Positions 55,362 through 64,000 of a stretch of 64,000 nucleotides of DNA are shown here, piece after piece. Position 1 is the stretch's first letter. Every line of letters starts with the position of its first letter. The stretch covers positions 1-64,000 of the forward strand of contig JAGQHQ010000003.1 in assembly GCA_020431705.1 (NCBI GenBank), given 5' to 3'. Source of the DNA: Candidatus Dependentiae bacterium. GTDB lineage: Bacteria; Babelota; Babeliae; Babelales; Vermiphilaceae. Under the pieces are notes generated by a model. That model searched no databases and was not told the DNA's origin. It saw nothing but the letters and a program-made list of their open reading frames with translations. The position numbers and the translations under genes were made by a program.

Positions 55362-57743
55362 ATGGATTTTAACCAATTTTTGCAAACACAATTAAACACA
55401 GAACAAAAAAAAGCAGTTGAACATAAAAGAGGACCTTTATTGGTTGTTGCTGGTGCAGGATCTGGTAAAACACGAGTGATCACTGCACGCATTACCCATC
55501 TGATTACCAATCATGGAATAAACCCTTCAGCAATTGTTGCACTTACATTTACCAATAAAGCAGCACAGGAAATGAAAGAGCGTATTCAACATTTTTTGGG
55601 TCATGAAACAAAAGAACTTCCATTTATTGGTACATTTCACTCATATTGCTTATTATTAATCAAAAAAAATCAGCACCTTCTGGATAGTCCATTTTTTTCC
55701 GTCATGGACGAAGATGATCGCACCAAGTTGATCAGCTCAATTTTAAAACGCAATAACTTACAAAAGCAAATCACACCCAAAAGCCTCGGTTACCAAATAT
55801 CACATATAAAGAATCATATTATTGATCCTGATACACCGGCATTTTATCGTGATAATCGTATGATTGTAGATGTATATCATACATATGAGAAAGAAAAAAA
55901 ACTCAGTAAATGTTTTGATTTTGATGATTTATTACTTGAGGGACTCAGGCTTTTTGAAAAAAACAATACGCATAATAAATATATAAATACGAGCTTTAAA
56001 CAAGAATTCCATGAAACCGTTAAGCATATTTTAGTTGATGAATATCAAGATACGAATATAGTACAACATACACTTTTGAAACAAATGACAAAAGATGGAG
56101 ACAAAATAGTTGCCGATTCTATATGTGTTGTTGGCGATGAAGATCAATCTATTTACTCATGGCGCGGTGCTACTGTAGCCAACATTATGAACTTTAAAAA
56201 AGATTTTCCAAATACTACCGTTATTACCATTGAGCAAAACTATCGTTCAGTTCAACCCATTTTAAGCATTGCCAACCAAGTAATTACTCATAACATGGAA
56301 CGCAATCCAAAAAAATTATGGTCAAAAAAAACAGGAAATAATCGTGTTCGTGCCCTTTCCTGTTTATCTGAGTATCAAGAAGCACAAGCAATTGCACAAT
56401 TACTGAAAATCATCATGCAACAAAAAAAACAAACATCTGTTGCAATACTTTATCGTACACACTTTCAATCGCGTGCAATAGAAGAAACACTTATCAAACA
56501 AAATATTCCCTACAAAATCATTGGTGGTATTAATTTCTATGAACGTAAAGAAATCAAGGATATCCTTGCTTATCTGCGCTTAGTAGTAAACCCATTCGAT
56601 CGAACATCATTGTTTCGTATTATAAACACACCAACACGTGGCTTAGGCCCAGCAGTAGAAGAATTAATTCATGGTCACTGGAAAGATCAACCTTTTTTAA
56701 GTTTTAAAAACATCCTGACAAATCTTATTGAACAAAAGAACATTGTGGGAAAAAAAGCTGCTATTATACAACAATTTTTACTTTTTTTTCATGAAGTTGA
56801 TATACAAACGGACCCATATAGAGCAATTGAGTATTTTATTATAAAAACACGCTATTTAACTTATTTAAAAGATTCGTATGACACGCAAGAAGCAACAATA
56901 CGTATTGATAACGTTAATGAGTTATTAAACGCAATTAAGCACTTTACAACACAGGGCGTTAACACAATAGAACAACTTTTAGATCAAGTTGCTCTCATGC
57001 AGGAACATAAAACGAATCAAGAAAACGAAAAAAATCCAATACTCATGATGACACTACACGCAGCGAAAGGGTTAGAATTCGATACAGTGATTATCACTGG
57101 GCTAGAAGATGGTTTATTACCAAGCTCACGATCTTTGCAAGAAATGAGTAAAATTGAAGAAGAACGCCGTTTATTTTATGTAGGCATTACAAGAGCAAAA
57201 GAGCATTTACTTCTGACTCGAGCACGTTATCGGTATACCTACAGCAAGATGGTTGATCAATTTCCATCACGATTTTTAAAAGAAATACCATCAAACATTG
57301 TTAATGAACACGACATTTCGCAACAAAATGAAACACAACATCGTTTATTTTTTGCCGATTGGCTTGGTATACAGATAGATACGGCTCCAATATATACATT
57401 TAGTAGTAATACATCTTTTTCTCGTCAAAAAATGAAACCCAACAACTCAGTAATGCACGCAGCAAAAAAGTTCGAAGCTAATGCATTTGATGAACCATTC
57501 AAAAAAGCACAAGTAACGTTACATCAAGCTTCATCTTATAAGCAAGCGCATGCAAGTACAGATTTGCAAGAAGCTCATACTCTACAAAATGGCGGATGGA
57601 AAAAAAATCATCCAGTTAAACATCAGAAATTCGGCGTTGGTACAATACAAAGCATTGAAAAAAGATCAGATGCTGTTTATCTCACCGTTAACTTTAGAGT
57701 GGGAACAAAGAAAATATCATCAAAATTTGTACAAAAGGTTTAA
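55362..57743 (+). CDS. UvrD/PcrA-type DNA helicase
   Basis: 793 residues, superfamily 1A. Motif I GAGSGKT at 31-37, motif II DEYQDTN, motif III EDQSIYSWRGA, motif IV EQNYRS and motif V TLHAAKGLEFDTVIITGL are intact. The C-terminal Tudor-like region (KFGVGTIQSIEKR) that binds RNA polymerase in PcrA is present. It unwinds DNA during excision and mismatch repair. Choosing between pcrA and uvrD by name is a matter of convention. It converges with the next gene with 10 bases between stops. Confidence 0.94.
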   Translation: MDFNQFLQTQLNTEQKKAVEHKRGPLLVVAGAGSGKTRVITARITHLITNHGINPSAIVALTFTNKAAQEMKERIQHFLGHETKELPFIGTFHSYCLLLIKKNQHLLDSPFFSVMDEDDRTKLISSILKRNNLQKQITPKSLGYQISHIKNHIIDPDTPAFYRDNRMIVDVYHTYEKEKKLSKCFDFDDLLLEGLRLFEKNNTHNKYINTSFKQEFHETVKHILVDEYQDTNIVQHTLLKQMTKDGDKIVADSICVVGDEDQSIYSWRGATVANIMNFKKDFPNTTVITIEQNYRSVQPILSIANQVITHNMERNPKKLWSKKTGNNRVRALSCLSEYQEAQAIAQLLKIIMQQKKQTSVAILYRTHFQSRAIEETLIKQNIPYKIIGGINFYERKEIKDILAYLRLVVNPFDRTSLFRIINTPTRGLGPAVEELIHGHWKDQPFLSFKNILTNLIEQKNIVGKKAAIIQQFLLFFHEVDIQTDPYRAIEYFIIKTRYLTYLKDSYDTQEATIRIDNVNELLNAIKHFTTQGVNTIEQLLDQVALMQEHKTNQENEKNPILMMTLHAAKGLEFDTVIITGLEDGLLPSSRSLQEMSKIEEERRLFYVGITRAKEHLLLTRARYRYTYSKMVDQFPSRFLKEIPSNIVNEHDISQQNETQHRLFFADWLGIQIDTAPIYTFSSNTSFSRQKMKPNNSVMHAAKKFEANAFDEPFKKAQVTLHQASSYKQAHASTDLQEAHTLQNGGWKKNHPVKHQKFGVGTIQSIEKRSDAVYLTVNFRVGTKKISSKFVQKV

Positions 57744-57753
57744 TGAGCTCTGA

Positions 57754-58329
57754 TTACTCTGTTGGCAATATAGTACGAACTTGTTCGCGGCTTGCTGTGG
57801 CACCAATCGTTAATGGTGCAGCAAATGATTTACCTTGATACATCAGCGCATTTTCATCACGCATCATGCTGATAATATCAGCATCTTCATCAAGAATAAC
57901 ATCTGTACCAATAGTTTTACCATTCGGCAAACGTACTCCTTGCCCTGGCGTAATAAAATAACCATCTTTAGTTCGCACAACCATATACTCTTTTTCTTGA
58001 ATTGTCGGATTATCTTTTACATATGGTCCCGACCATTTTTCAGGATAGGCCAAATTAGCGGTGCCAACCTCTGAACCAACAAAACCATCTTTTTTTATGG
58101 TCAAAAAATTTATCCAGTTTTGCTGATAATCAAAATCAATAATTTTGCAATCTCTATCTATTTTTTCCAAGATAGTCTTTAGTTGTGCAATTTCATTGAT
58201 CATAATATCAGCAGTATGTATTGGCGCTCGATATAACAAACTAATAATAGCAATACCAATAAGCGCTAAAAAAACAAACACGATTAAGGTAGGAACAAGA
58301 TAGCCATACAATATATTATTCTTCATCAT
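57754..58329 (-). CDS. Membrane-anchored protein, unknown
   Basis: About 191 residues from ATG 58329; the frame opens at 58353. One hydrophobic segment near the start (LVPTLIVFVFLALIGIAIISLL) resembles a type IV pilin/pseudopilin-like or plain anchor, but no pilin cleavage Gly-Phe is present. A helical stretch and a globular part follow, including PEKWSGPYVKDN, TKDGYFITPGQGV and DVILDEDADI. No known family recognised. Start is uncertain because no good ribosome-binding site fits. Confidence 0.7.
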   Translation of the reverse strand: MMKNNILYGYLVPTLIVFVFLALIGIAIISLLYRAPIHTADIMINEIAQLKTILEKIDRDCKIIDFDYQQNWINFLTIKKDGFVGSEVGTANLAYPEKWSGPYVKDNPTIQEKEYMVVRTKDGYFITPGQGVRLPNGKTIGTDVILDEDADIISMMRDENALMYQGKSFAAPLTIGATASREQVRTILPTE

Positions 58330-58436
58330 CTCCCCACAGTGTACTGGTTTCATACATTATCAACAGCACTATGATAGTAAATATGTAAAGAATAACGCTA
58401 CAGATCAAAAAAAATTAACTCAAAAATAATAAACAA

Positions 58437-59438
<1,002 letters not shown>

Positions 59439-59502
59439 TTATTCCCAAAAATATTTTTTTATCTGAAATATTATAATGTAGAGTGTATACGCATTGCTAC
59501 TT

Positions 59503-59532
59503 TTGATCAATCAATGCTACACTCGATATATA
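59503..59532 (+). promoter_or_regulatory. Candidate promoter of cdaA-cdaR-glmM
   Basis: TTGATC (59503-59508), 18-base spacer, TATATA (59527-59532). It lies about 110 bases before the start codon. Both boxes are only partial matches, and the trpS promoter must lie in the same region on the other strand. Confidence 0.33.
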
Positions 59533-59642
59533 CCAATGAAGTAAACAAGTAAAGATTAAAAATAGAAAGAGCTACATTAAGCCCTCTGTACAAACACAGC
59601 CAGTTTTTCTAGCATCAGTACTATTACAAAAAAGGATACGTG

Positions 59643-60467
59643 ATGAACTGGTATTTTTTTGGATGGCGAGATACTATCGAGATTATTTTTTTTAGTTCAG
59701 TTTTCTACGGTTTCAGCCTATGGTTAAAAGCAGATCGCCAAAAAAATCTTTTGGGTTATTTTTATCTGTATTGCATGTGTGCATTTGGTGCACACTACCT
59801 ACAATTAACAACCATAAGCACTTTTTTACTAATGACTGCGCCAGCCACCATTGCTCTGTTTATTACTTTGCACCAACAAGTATTACAACGTAATTTTATT
59901 ACTCTAAAAAACATACGACCTGTAATGCACAACACTGGCAATTGGATAGAAACACTTATTCGCGGTTGCTTAGTTGCTATGAATAAAAATAACGATATTC
60001 TATGTATTATTGAACACACAGATAGCTTAGAAGATATAATTGATATTGGCGTTTTTTTAACAACGTATATACATGAGGATATTTTAGAGCTTTTCATAGA
60101 AAGCCCTGGATTTGACAAAGATAAATTCATAGTAGTTACCACAAGTGGCCAACTACGAGGTATAAACAGCGAGTTTTGCAAGATCATTAATAAAAAATGG
60201 ATTAATGAAGAAATAAAAAAATTACCCACTTGGCAACAACAAGGACTTGGTTTAACAAACACAACAGATGCAATTGTTCTCAAATCACACGCCACTCATC
60301 ATACATTTACTATCATTGTATCTAGCACTATATACACCCATGTCGATGCCCGCAATACCGTCAAATTACTAACTCAATACATTAGAAATAAAAAAATATA
60401 TCACTACCAAGGAACCTACCATGGCACACACTATACTCAGTACACTCAGAAAGAACATCAGTCTTAA
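59643..60467 (+). CDS. cdaA: CdaA-like protein with degenerate diadenylate cyclase domain
   Basis: 274 residues from ATG 59643 (AAGGA 6 bases upstream; a GTG at 59640 is too close). The layout is CdaA: three hydrophobic segments in 1-90, then a DAC-like domain at about 100-235. The operon with cdaR and glmM fixes the identity. However, the DGA motif (PLHDGAV in CdaA) reads PGFDKDKF (about 155-162), and the RHR motif (TRHRAAVGISEVTD) reads TWQQQGLGLTNTTD (about 196-209). Both catalytic motifs are therefore lost, so c-di-AMP synthesis is unlikely. Confidence 0.8.
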   Translation: MNWYFFGWRDTIEIIFFSSVFYGFSLWLKADRQKNLLGYFYLYCMCAFGAHYLQLTTISTFLLMTAPATIALFITLHQQVLQRNFITLKNIRPVMHNTGNWIETLIRGCLVAMNKNNDILCIIEHTDSLEDIIDIGVFLTTYIHEDILELFIESPGFDKDKFIVVTTSGQLRGINSEFCKIINKKWINEEIKKLPTWQQQGLGLTNTTDAIVLKSHATHHTFTIIVSSTIYTHVDARNTVKLLTQYIRNKKIYHYQGTYHGTHYTQYTQKEHQS

Positions 60468-60819
60468 ATTACTTTCATTTATCATTGGCTATTTTTTCTG
60501 GGCAATATTTAGCCAATCTCGTATGATTACAATATCAATTGATATTCCATTATCATTTTACAACGTTACTCAAAATATAAAAATAAGCGCACCAGAAACA
60601 ATTAAAGCCACACTACATGGTAAGCGCATATATTTTGATACACTTGATATTTACGCGCTCGCCTTTCATATTAATGCAGAGAAGCTTCAGGAAGGTAAAC
60701 ACCTATTGCGCATCTTTGATAGTCAACTTTTTTTACCTGATGGTATTACCCTGGTAAACTATATGCCATCACCGCTTATGATACAAATAGACAAAAAAGA
60801 ATCAAAGGAAGCGCAATAA
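60421..60819 (+). CDS. YbbR-domain protein, CdaR-like
   Basis: 132 residues. An N-terminal membrane segment (LLSFIIGYFFWAIFSQS) precedes one YbbR-like domain (about 40-125; SFYNVTQNIKISAPETIKAT). CdaR in Firmicutes has four such domains and controls CdaA in the membrane; here only one remains. It overlaps cdaA by 47 bases and precedes glmM by 2 bases, the conserved cdaA-cdaR-glmM order. A Shine-Dalgarno AAGGA lies inside the end of cdaA. Confidence 0.82.
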   Translation: MAHTILSTLRKNISLKLLSFIIGYFFWAIFSQSRMITISIDIPLSFYNVTQNIKISAPETIKATLHGKRIYFDTLDIYALAFHINAEKLQEGKHLLRIFDSQLFLPDGITLVNYMPSPLMIQIDKKESKEAQ

Positions 60820-60821
60820 GC

Positions 60822-62141
60822 ATGAGAAAAAATTTGTTTGGTACTGATGGAATAAGGGGACCCGTTGGCAATCAACCACTTACACAACAATCACTGATAC
60901 GGCTTGGCAATGCTCTAGGGCAATGGGTTATACAGTTTCATGGCGAAAATAAAACAATCTTAATCGGACACGATACAAGAAAATCATGCTCTTTTATCAA
61001 AGCAGCTTTACATACCGGTCTATTACTCAATCCAATCACTATATATGATGCACAAGTGCTACCAACACCAACAGTATCACAACTTGTTCAAAAAACAGAC
61101 TTGTTTGCATGTGGTATCATTATTTCTGCCTCACATAATCCACACCAAGACAATGGTATTAAGCTCATTACTAAACATGGTAAACTTGGTGAAGAAGACG
61201 AAACAATGTTAACAGAGCTCTTTTACGAAAATGAAAAAAATAAAATTCATTATAATCATCTTGGTACTCAAGAATCATGGCCAGATGGACAACGACTATA
61301 TAGCGCACACGTAGCTTCTTTTTTTGAGCCTAACTTTTTACGTGGAATTACAGTTGCACTTGATTGTGCACATGGTGCCACATATAAAATAGCACCATCA
61401 CTATTTAAACAATTTGGTGCCTACACGCACGTTATAAACAGACATCCAAATGGCACAAATATAAATCATGAATGTGGTTCTGTATACCCAGAACAACTAC
61501 AAAAAGAAGTAATTAAGCATAATGCTGATGCCGGCTTTGCTTTTGATGGAGATGGAGATCGCGTTATAGCCGTCAACAAAAATGGCGAAGTAAAAAATGG
61601 TGACGATATTCTTGCATTGCTACTTGCCCATAGCAACTATAAAAAACAATCTGCACTCGTTGGCACATGTATTACTAATTATGGATTCGAACGTTTTTTA
61701 CAGCAACATGATAAAAAGCTTATCAGGGCTGCCGTCGGCGACAAATATGTTGTTCAAAAACTGTATGAGCATGACCTACTACTTGGAGGCGAACAATCTG
61801 GACACATCATCATGCGTGATTACCTCGATAGCGGTGACGGTATATTCACTGCACTACGTGTATTACAAACTATGATACAAACAAGCAATTGGACAATGAA
61901 TAGTTTTACTACGTATCCACAAGTTCAAATTAACATTCCTATTTACGAAAAAAAAGATTTATCGAAAGAACCAATTGCATCCATAATTGCCACCCATAAG
62001 ACACGCTTACCTGACGGACGACTCGTAGTACGATACTCTGGCACTGAAAATGTACTCCGTATTATGGTAGAAGATACTGATGCCACACATGCTGAATTTT
62101 TGGCACACGATCTATCCCATGCTCTGCAAAATCAATTATAA
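60822..62141 (+). CDS. glmM: Phosphoglucosamine mutase
   Basis: 439 residues. The phosphoserine loop is ISASHNPHQDNGIK with Ser104; the metal loop is FDGDGDRVIA near 241; the sugar loop is LGGEQSGHIIMRDYLDSGDG; and the phosphate-binding RYSGTENVLRIMVE closes the protein. It turns glucosamine-6-phosphate into glucosamine-1-phosphate for UDP-GlcNAc, needed for peptidoglycan and lipid A. UDP-GlcNAc is also a possible donor for glycosyltransferases. It follows the YbbR gene by 2 bases. Confidence 0.95.
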   Translation: MRKNLFGTDGIRGPVGNQPLTQQSLIRLGNALGQWVIQFHGENKTILIGHDTRKSCSFIKAALHTGLLLNPITIYDAQVLPTPTVSQLVQKTDLFACGIIISASHNPHQDNGIKLITKHGKLGEEDETMLTELFYENEKNKIHYNHLGTQESWPDGQRLYSAHVASFFEPNFLRGITVALDCAHGATYKIAPSLFKQFGAYTHVINRHPNGTNINHECGSVYPEQLQKEVIKHNADAGFAFDGDGDRVIAVNKNGEVKNGDDILALLLAHSNYKKQSALVGTCITNYGFERFLQQHDKKLIRAAVGDKYVVQKLYEHDLLLGGEQSGHIIMRDYLDSGDGIFTALRVLQTMIQTSNWTMNSFTTYPQVQINIPIYEKKDLSKEPIASIIATHKTRLPDGRLVVRYSGTENVLRIMVEDTDATHAEFLAHDLSHALQNQL

Positions 62142-62164
62142 TATTAACCAATACAGGATCTCTG

Positions 62165-62878
62165 ATGCTGATAACACATATTTGTAACTTAATAAAACAA
62201 TTTTTGAGCGGTTTTTTTTCTTTTTTATGGTCACTTTTTCTCAATGGTTTGCTCACTATTTTGCCTCTTATTGCAACCATTGGATTTTTTCATCTTTCTC
62301 TTAAATTACTTAAAAACTGGCTTGAACCAATTCGCCAATGGAAGCCAAAAGCAATCGAGCAATTTCCACTCATAGAAAAAGTAATAACCTTTTTATTTGA
62401 GAATATACCCTACTTTGAAATTATTGTTGCATTTATAATTATACTCATTGTTGGTATTATTGTACGAGTTGTTCTTTTAAAAACAATTATCAGCGGTATT
62501 GAAGCACTTCTTTTAAAGCTTCCTCTCATTCGCCCGGTATATTCTGGAATAAAGCAACTAACAGCAGCACTTGACCCACAAAACGAGCTTGTATTCCAAA
62601 AGGTAGTCCTTTTTGAGTTTCCTCGCCATGGCGCATATAGTATCGGATTTTTAACAGGAGAAGTACCAATTGGACTTGCACCAAATAATACAGAAAAATT
62701 TTTTAGTGTATATGTACCGACAACACCAAACCCAACAAGCGGTTTTTATATTATTATGGCAGAAAAAGATTTAACAATAACTAATCTGACCCGCCAAGAA
62801 GCGACTACAATTATTATTTCTGGTGGCATTATTCAACCCGAACGATTTAATAGCAAAAACCTATCCCAAAATTCATAG
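62165..62878 (+). CDS. DUF502 family membrane protein
   Basis: 237 residues. Two hydrophobic regions (about 15-50 and 80-105), LPLIRPVYSGIKQLTAAL, then FEFPRHGAYSIGFLTGEVP and VYVPTTPNPTSGFYIIM, the DUF502 signature with the PTTPNPTSG block. The function of the family is unknown; it is predicted in the inner membrane with its C-terminal domain in the cytoplasm. It lies 23 bases after glmM, probably in the same operon. Confidence 0.9.
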   Translation: MLITHICNLIKQFLSGFFSFLWSLFLNGLLTILPLIATIGFFHLSLKLLKNWLEPIRQWKPKAIEQFPLIEKVITFLFENIPYFEIIVAFIIILIVGIIVRVVLLKTIISGIEALLLKLPLIRPVYSGIKQLTAALDPQNELVFQKVVLFEFPRHGAYSIGFLTGEVPIGLAPNNTEKFFSVYVPTTPNPTSGFYIIMAEKDLTITNLTRQEATTIIISGGIIQPERFNSKNLSQNS

Positions 62879-62897
62879 GCAACTCAATATATGAAAT

Positions 62898-62926
62898 ATA
62901 GCGGCAGTTTAAACTGCCGCTATTTG
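62898..62926 (+). terminator. Terminator after the DUF502 gene
   Basis: A perfect 13-base stem (ATAGCGGCAGTTT with its complement, 62898-62923), followed by a short T-rich tract. It closes the cdaA-cdaR-glmM-DUF502 unit. The T tract is weak. Confidence 0.6.
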
Positions 62927-63048
62927 GTTTTCAACCTTCTTGTTTAATCAAGTAATAATACCCAACTAATTCACCAATACTTTTTAATCAAGATTTTTTT
63001 ATTAAGCGATAATATTGCCATATAGAATCTTCATATCCACCACCCAGA

Positions 63049-64000
63049 TTATTGTATAGTCACCTCTGCAATAATCTTTATTATCGCATCAAATCTTTCA
63101 GATTCATTATTTTTATCATAATTTACAATGTCCAATCCTTTATCATCAACAATTTTAACTATTTTGAACACACCATATGATTTTATAAATTTCCCCTTTT
63201 TTCTAACCTCTTTATCCTTGTACGTAACTGTAAAAACCACATCACCATGTCCTTCTTTAGTATAAATCTTTTCTATAGAATTCAATTTCTCCCTGACATT
63301 TTTTATATTTTTGCCAAGATCTATAAATACTTTTTTTATTACATTCTTAACATTTTCCTTTTGTATTTTAAGTCTATCTGAAGCAAAAAATACTATGTTA
63401 TTTAAATAGATATCAAAATTAACATATTTATTTTCTTTGTCATGAGAATATATAGCAGAAACTGTAATTTCGTTTTCTTTATTAATCCTTTTTTCAATTT
63501 TTTTCTTTTTGTTTAAAATTTCTCTAACAAGATCATCAACCAAACTACCTATATTTTTTTCTTCAAAGAAATTATATATATCTTTGTCTGAAAAAAACTC
63601 ACCTATATTTTCTTCACCTCCCGGTGTAGATGTTGATGAAAATTGGCTCTGGCTCATAGCTTTAATAATTTTTAGTGCTGCATTAAGTTTATCTTCTTCA
63701 GATCTTATAACGAATGCAATGGATTCTTCTTCTTCCTCTTCTATTTGTTTAAAATGTATGTTAATCATATTTTTTTTGTTGGTTTTAGTAAAGTCAGCCT
63801 CTTGTGTAATATTTTTATCATTATACGTAATGGTAAAATTTATATTACCTGTTTGTTCTTTAGAATTTTCTATTCCATCCAACACATTCTTTATATTTTT
63901 TATATTTTCTCCATGCGATATAAGTGCATTTTTTATTACTGATTTAACCTTTTGTCTATTCTCTTTAAGATTACCCTTTTCAAGGATGACTTTGTTGTCG
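63049..64000 (-). CDS. Repeat protein, unknown (partial, runs off the right edge)
   Basis: The frame is open from the stop at 63049 to the edge, about 316 residues; the N-terminus is outside, so no signal peptide can be judged. Two copies of a unit about 199 residues apart are visible: ENRQKVKSVIKNALI...ENIKNIKNVLDGIE...FTITYNDK and QKENVKNVIKKVFI...KNIKNVREKLNSIE...FTVTYKDK. Between them lie an acidic run of six Glu and a Ser/Thr/Gly linker. Rich in Lys, Asn and Ile. No family recognised. Confidence 0.72.
   Translation of the reverse strand, partial: DNKVILEKGNLKENRQKVKSVIKNALISHGENIKNIKNVLDGIENSKEQTGNINFTITYNDKNITQEADFTKTNKKNMINIHFKQIEEEEEESIAFVIRSEEDKLNAALKIIKAMSQSQFSSTSTPGGEENIGEFFSDKDIYNFFEEKNIGSLVDDLVREILNKKKKIEKRINKENEITVSAIYSHDKENKYVNFDIYLNNIVFFASDRLKIQKENVKNVIKKVFIDLGKNIKNVREKLNSIEKIYTKEGHGDVVFTVTYKDKEVRKKGKFIKSYGVFKIVKIVDDKGLDIVNYDKNNESERFDAIIKIIAEVTIQ

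Noticed and set aside
59795-60295. 166-codon minus-strand frame opposite cdaA
   Set aside because: Antisense shadow; the plus-strand gene has conserved operon context and membrane layout.

Overview
This AT-rich bacterial window starts with the longest conserved gene string in bacteria and continues into an accessory region full of exported proteins. It most resembles a reduced, host-associated genome of the candidate phylum Dependentiae (TM6, Babeliae). That is an inference from gene style: many short exported proteins without known homologues, ankyrin-like and TPR proteins, and S14 and L36 with zinc ligands. No 16S gene is present to prove it. I saw no tRNA, rRNA or CRISPR array.

Layout. 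1-330 is the 5' end of an IS5-family insertion sequence running off the left edge. 492-19957 (minus strand) is a merged str-S10-spc-alpha operon reading rpsL, rpsG, fusA, tuf, rpsJ through rplQ, and ending in an Nfu-type Fe-S gene and a terminator. It includes secY, adk, map, infA and a 38-codon rpmJ; rpmD is absent. 20371-23793 holds rseP, rplM (opposite strand) and an NhaC-type antiporter. 23901-28133 holds a small exported protein and, on the minus strand, yidC-recR-pepP. 28364-31099 holds a MerR-type regulator, murC and two small exported proteins of opposite charge. 31153-35250 (minus) is ffh-rpsP-trmD-rplS plus a lipoprotein gene; trmD is fused to a second SPOUT methyltransferase. 35365-38990 holds a split exported gene, hflX and a coiled-coil exported protein.

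39161-54531 is the unusual part: a tandem array of ten TPR genes on the plus strand, interrupted once by unrelated DNA. Seven combine TPR repeats with a complete GT9/heptosyltransferase-like domain, one is a truncated copy, one is TPR only, and one is TPR plus a methyltransferase-like and a kinase-like segment. The first also carries a DUF6165 domain. All start with a signal peptide or hydrophobic anchor, which is unexpected for nucleotide-sugar enzymes. Overlapping starts and stops suggest one or two operons. They could be exported glycosyltransferases for surface modification or for use against a eukaryotic host.

54632-62878 returns to core genes: an ankyrin-like exported protein, UvrD/PcrA helicase, a membrane-anchored protein, trpS, then a cdaA-cdaR-glmM operon followed by a DUF502 membrane protein. 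The diadenylate cyclase has lost both catalytic motifs. The right edge (63049-64000) cuts a minus-strand gene whose product contains a diverged repeat with a period of about 199 residues.
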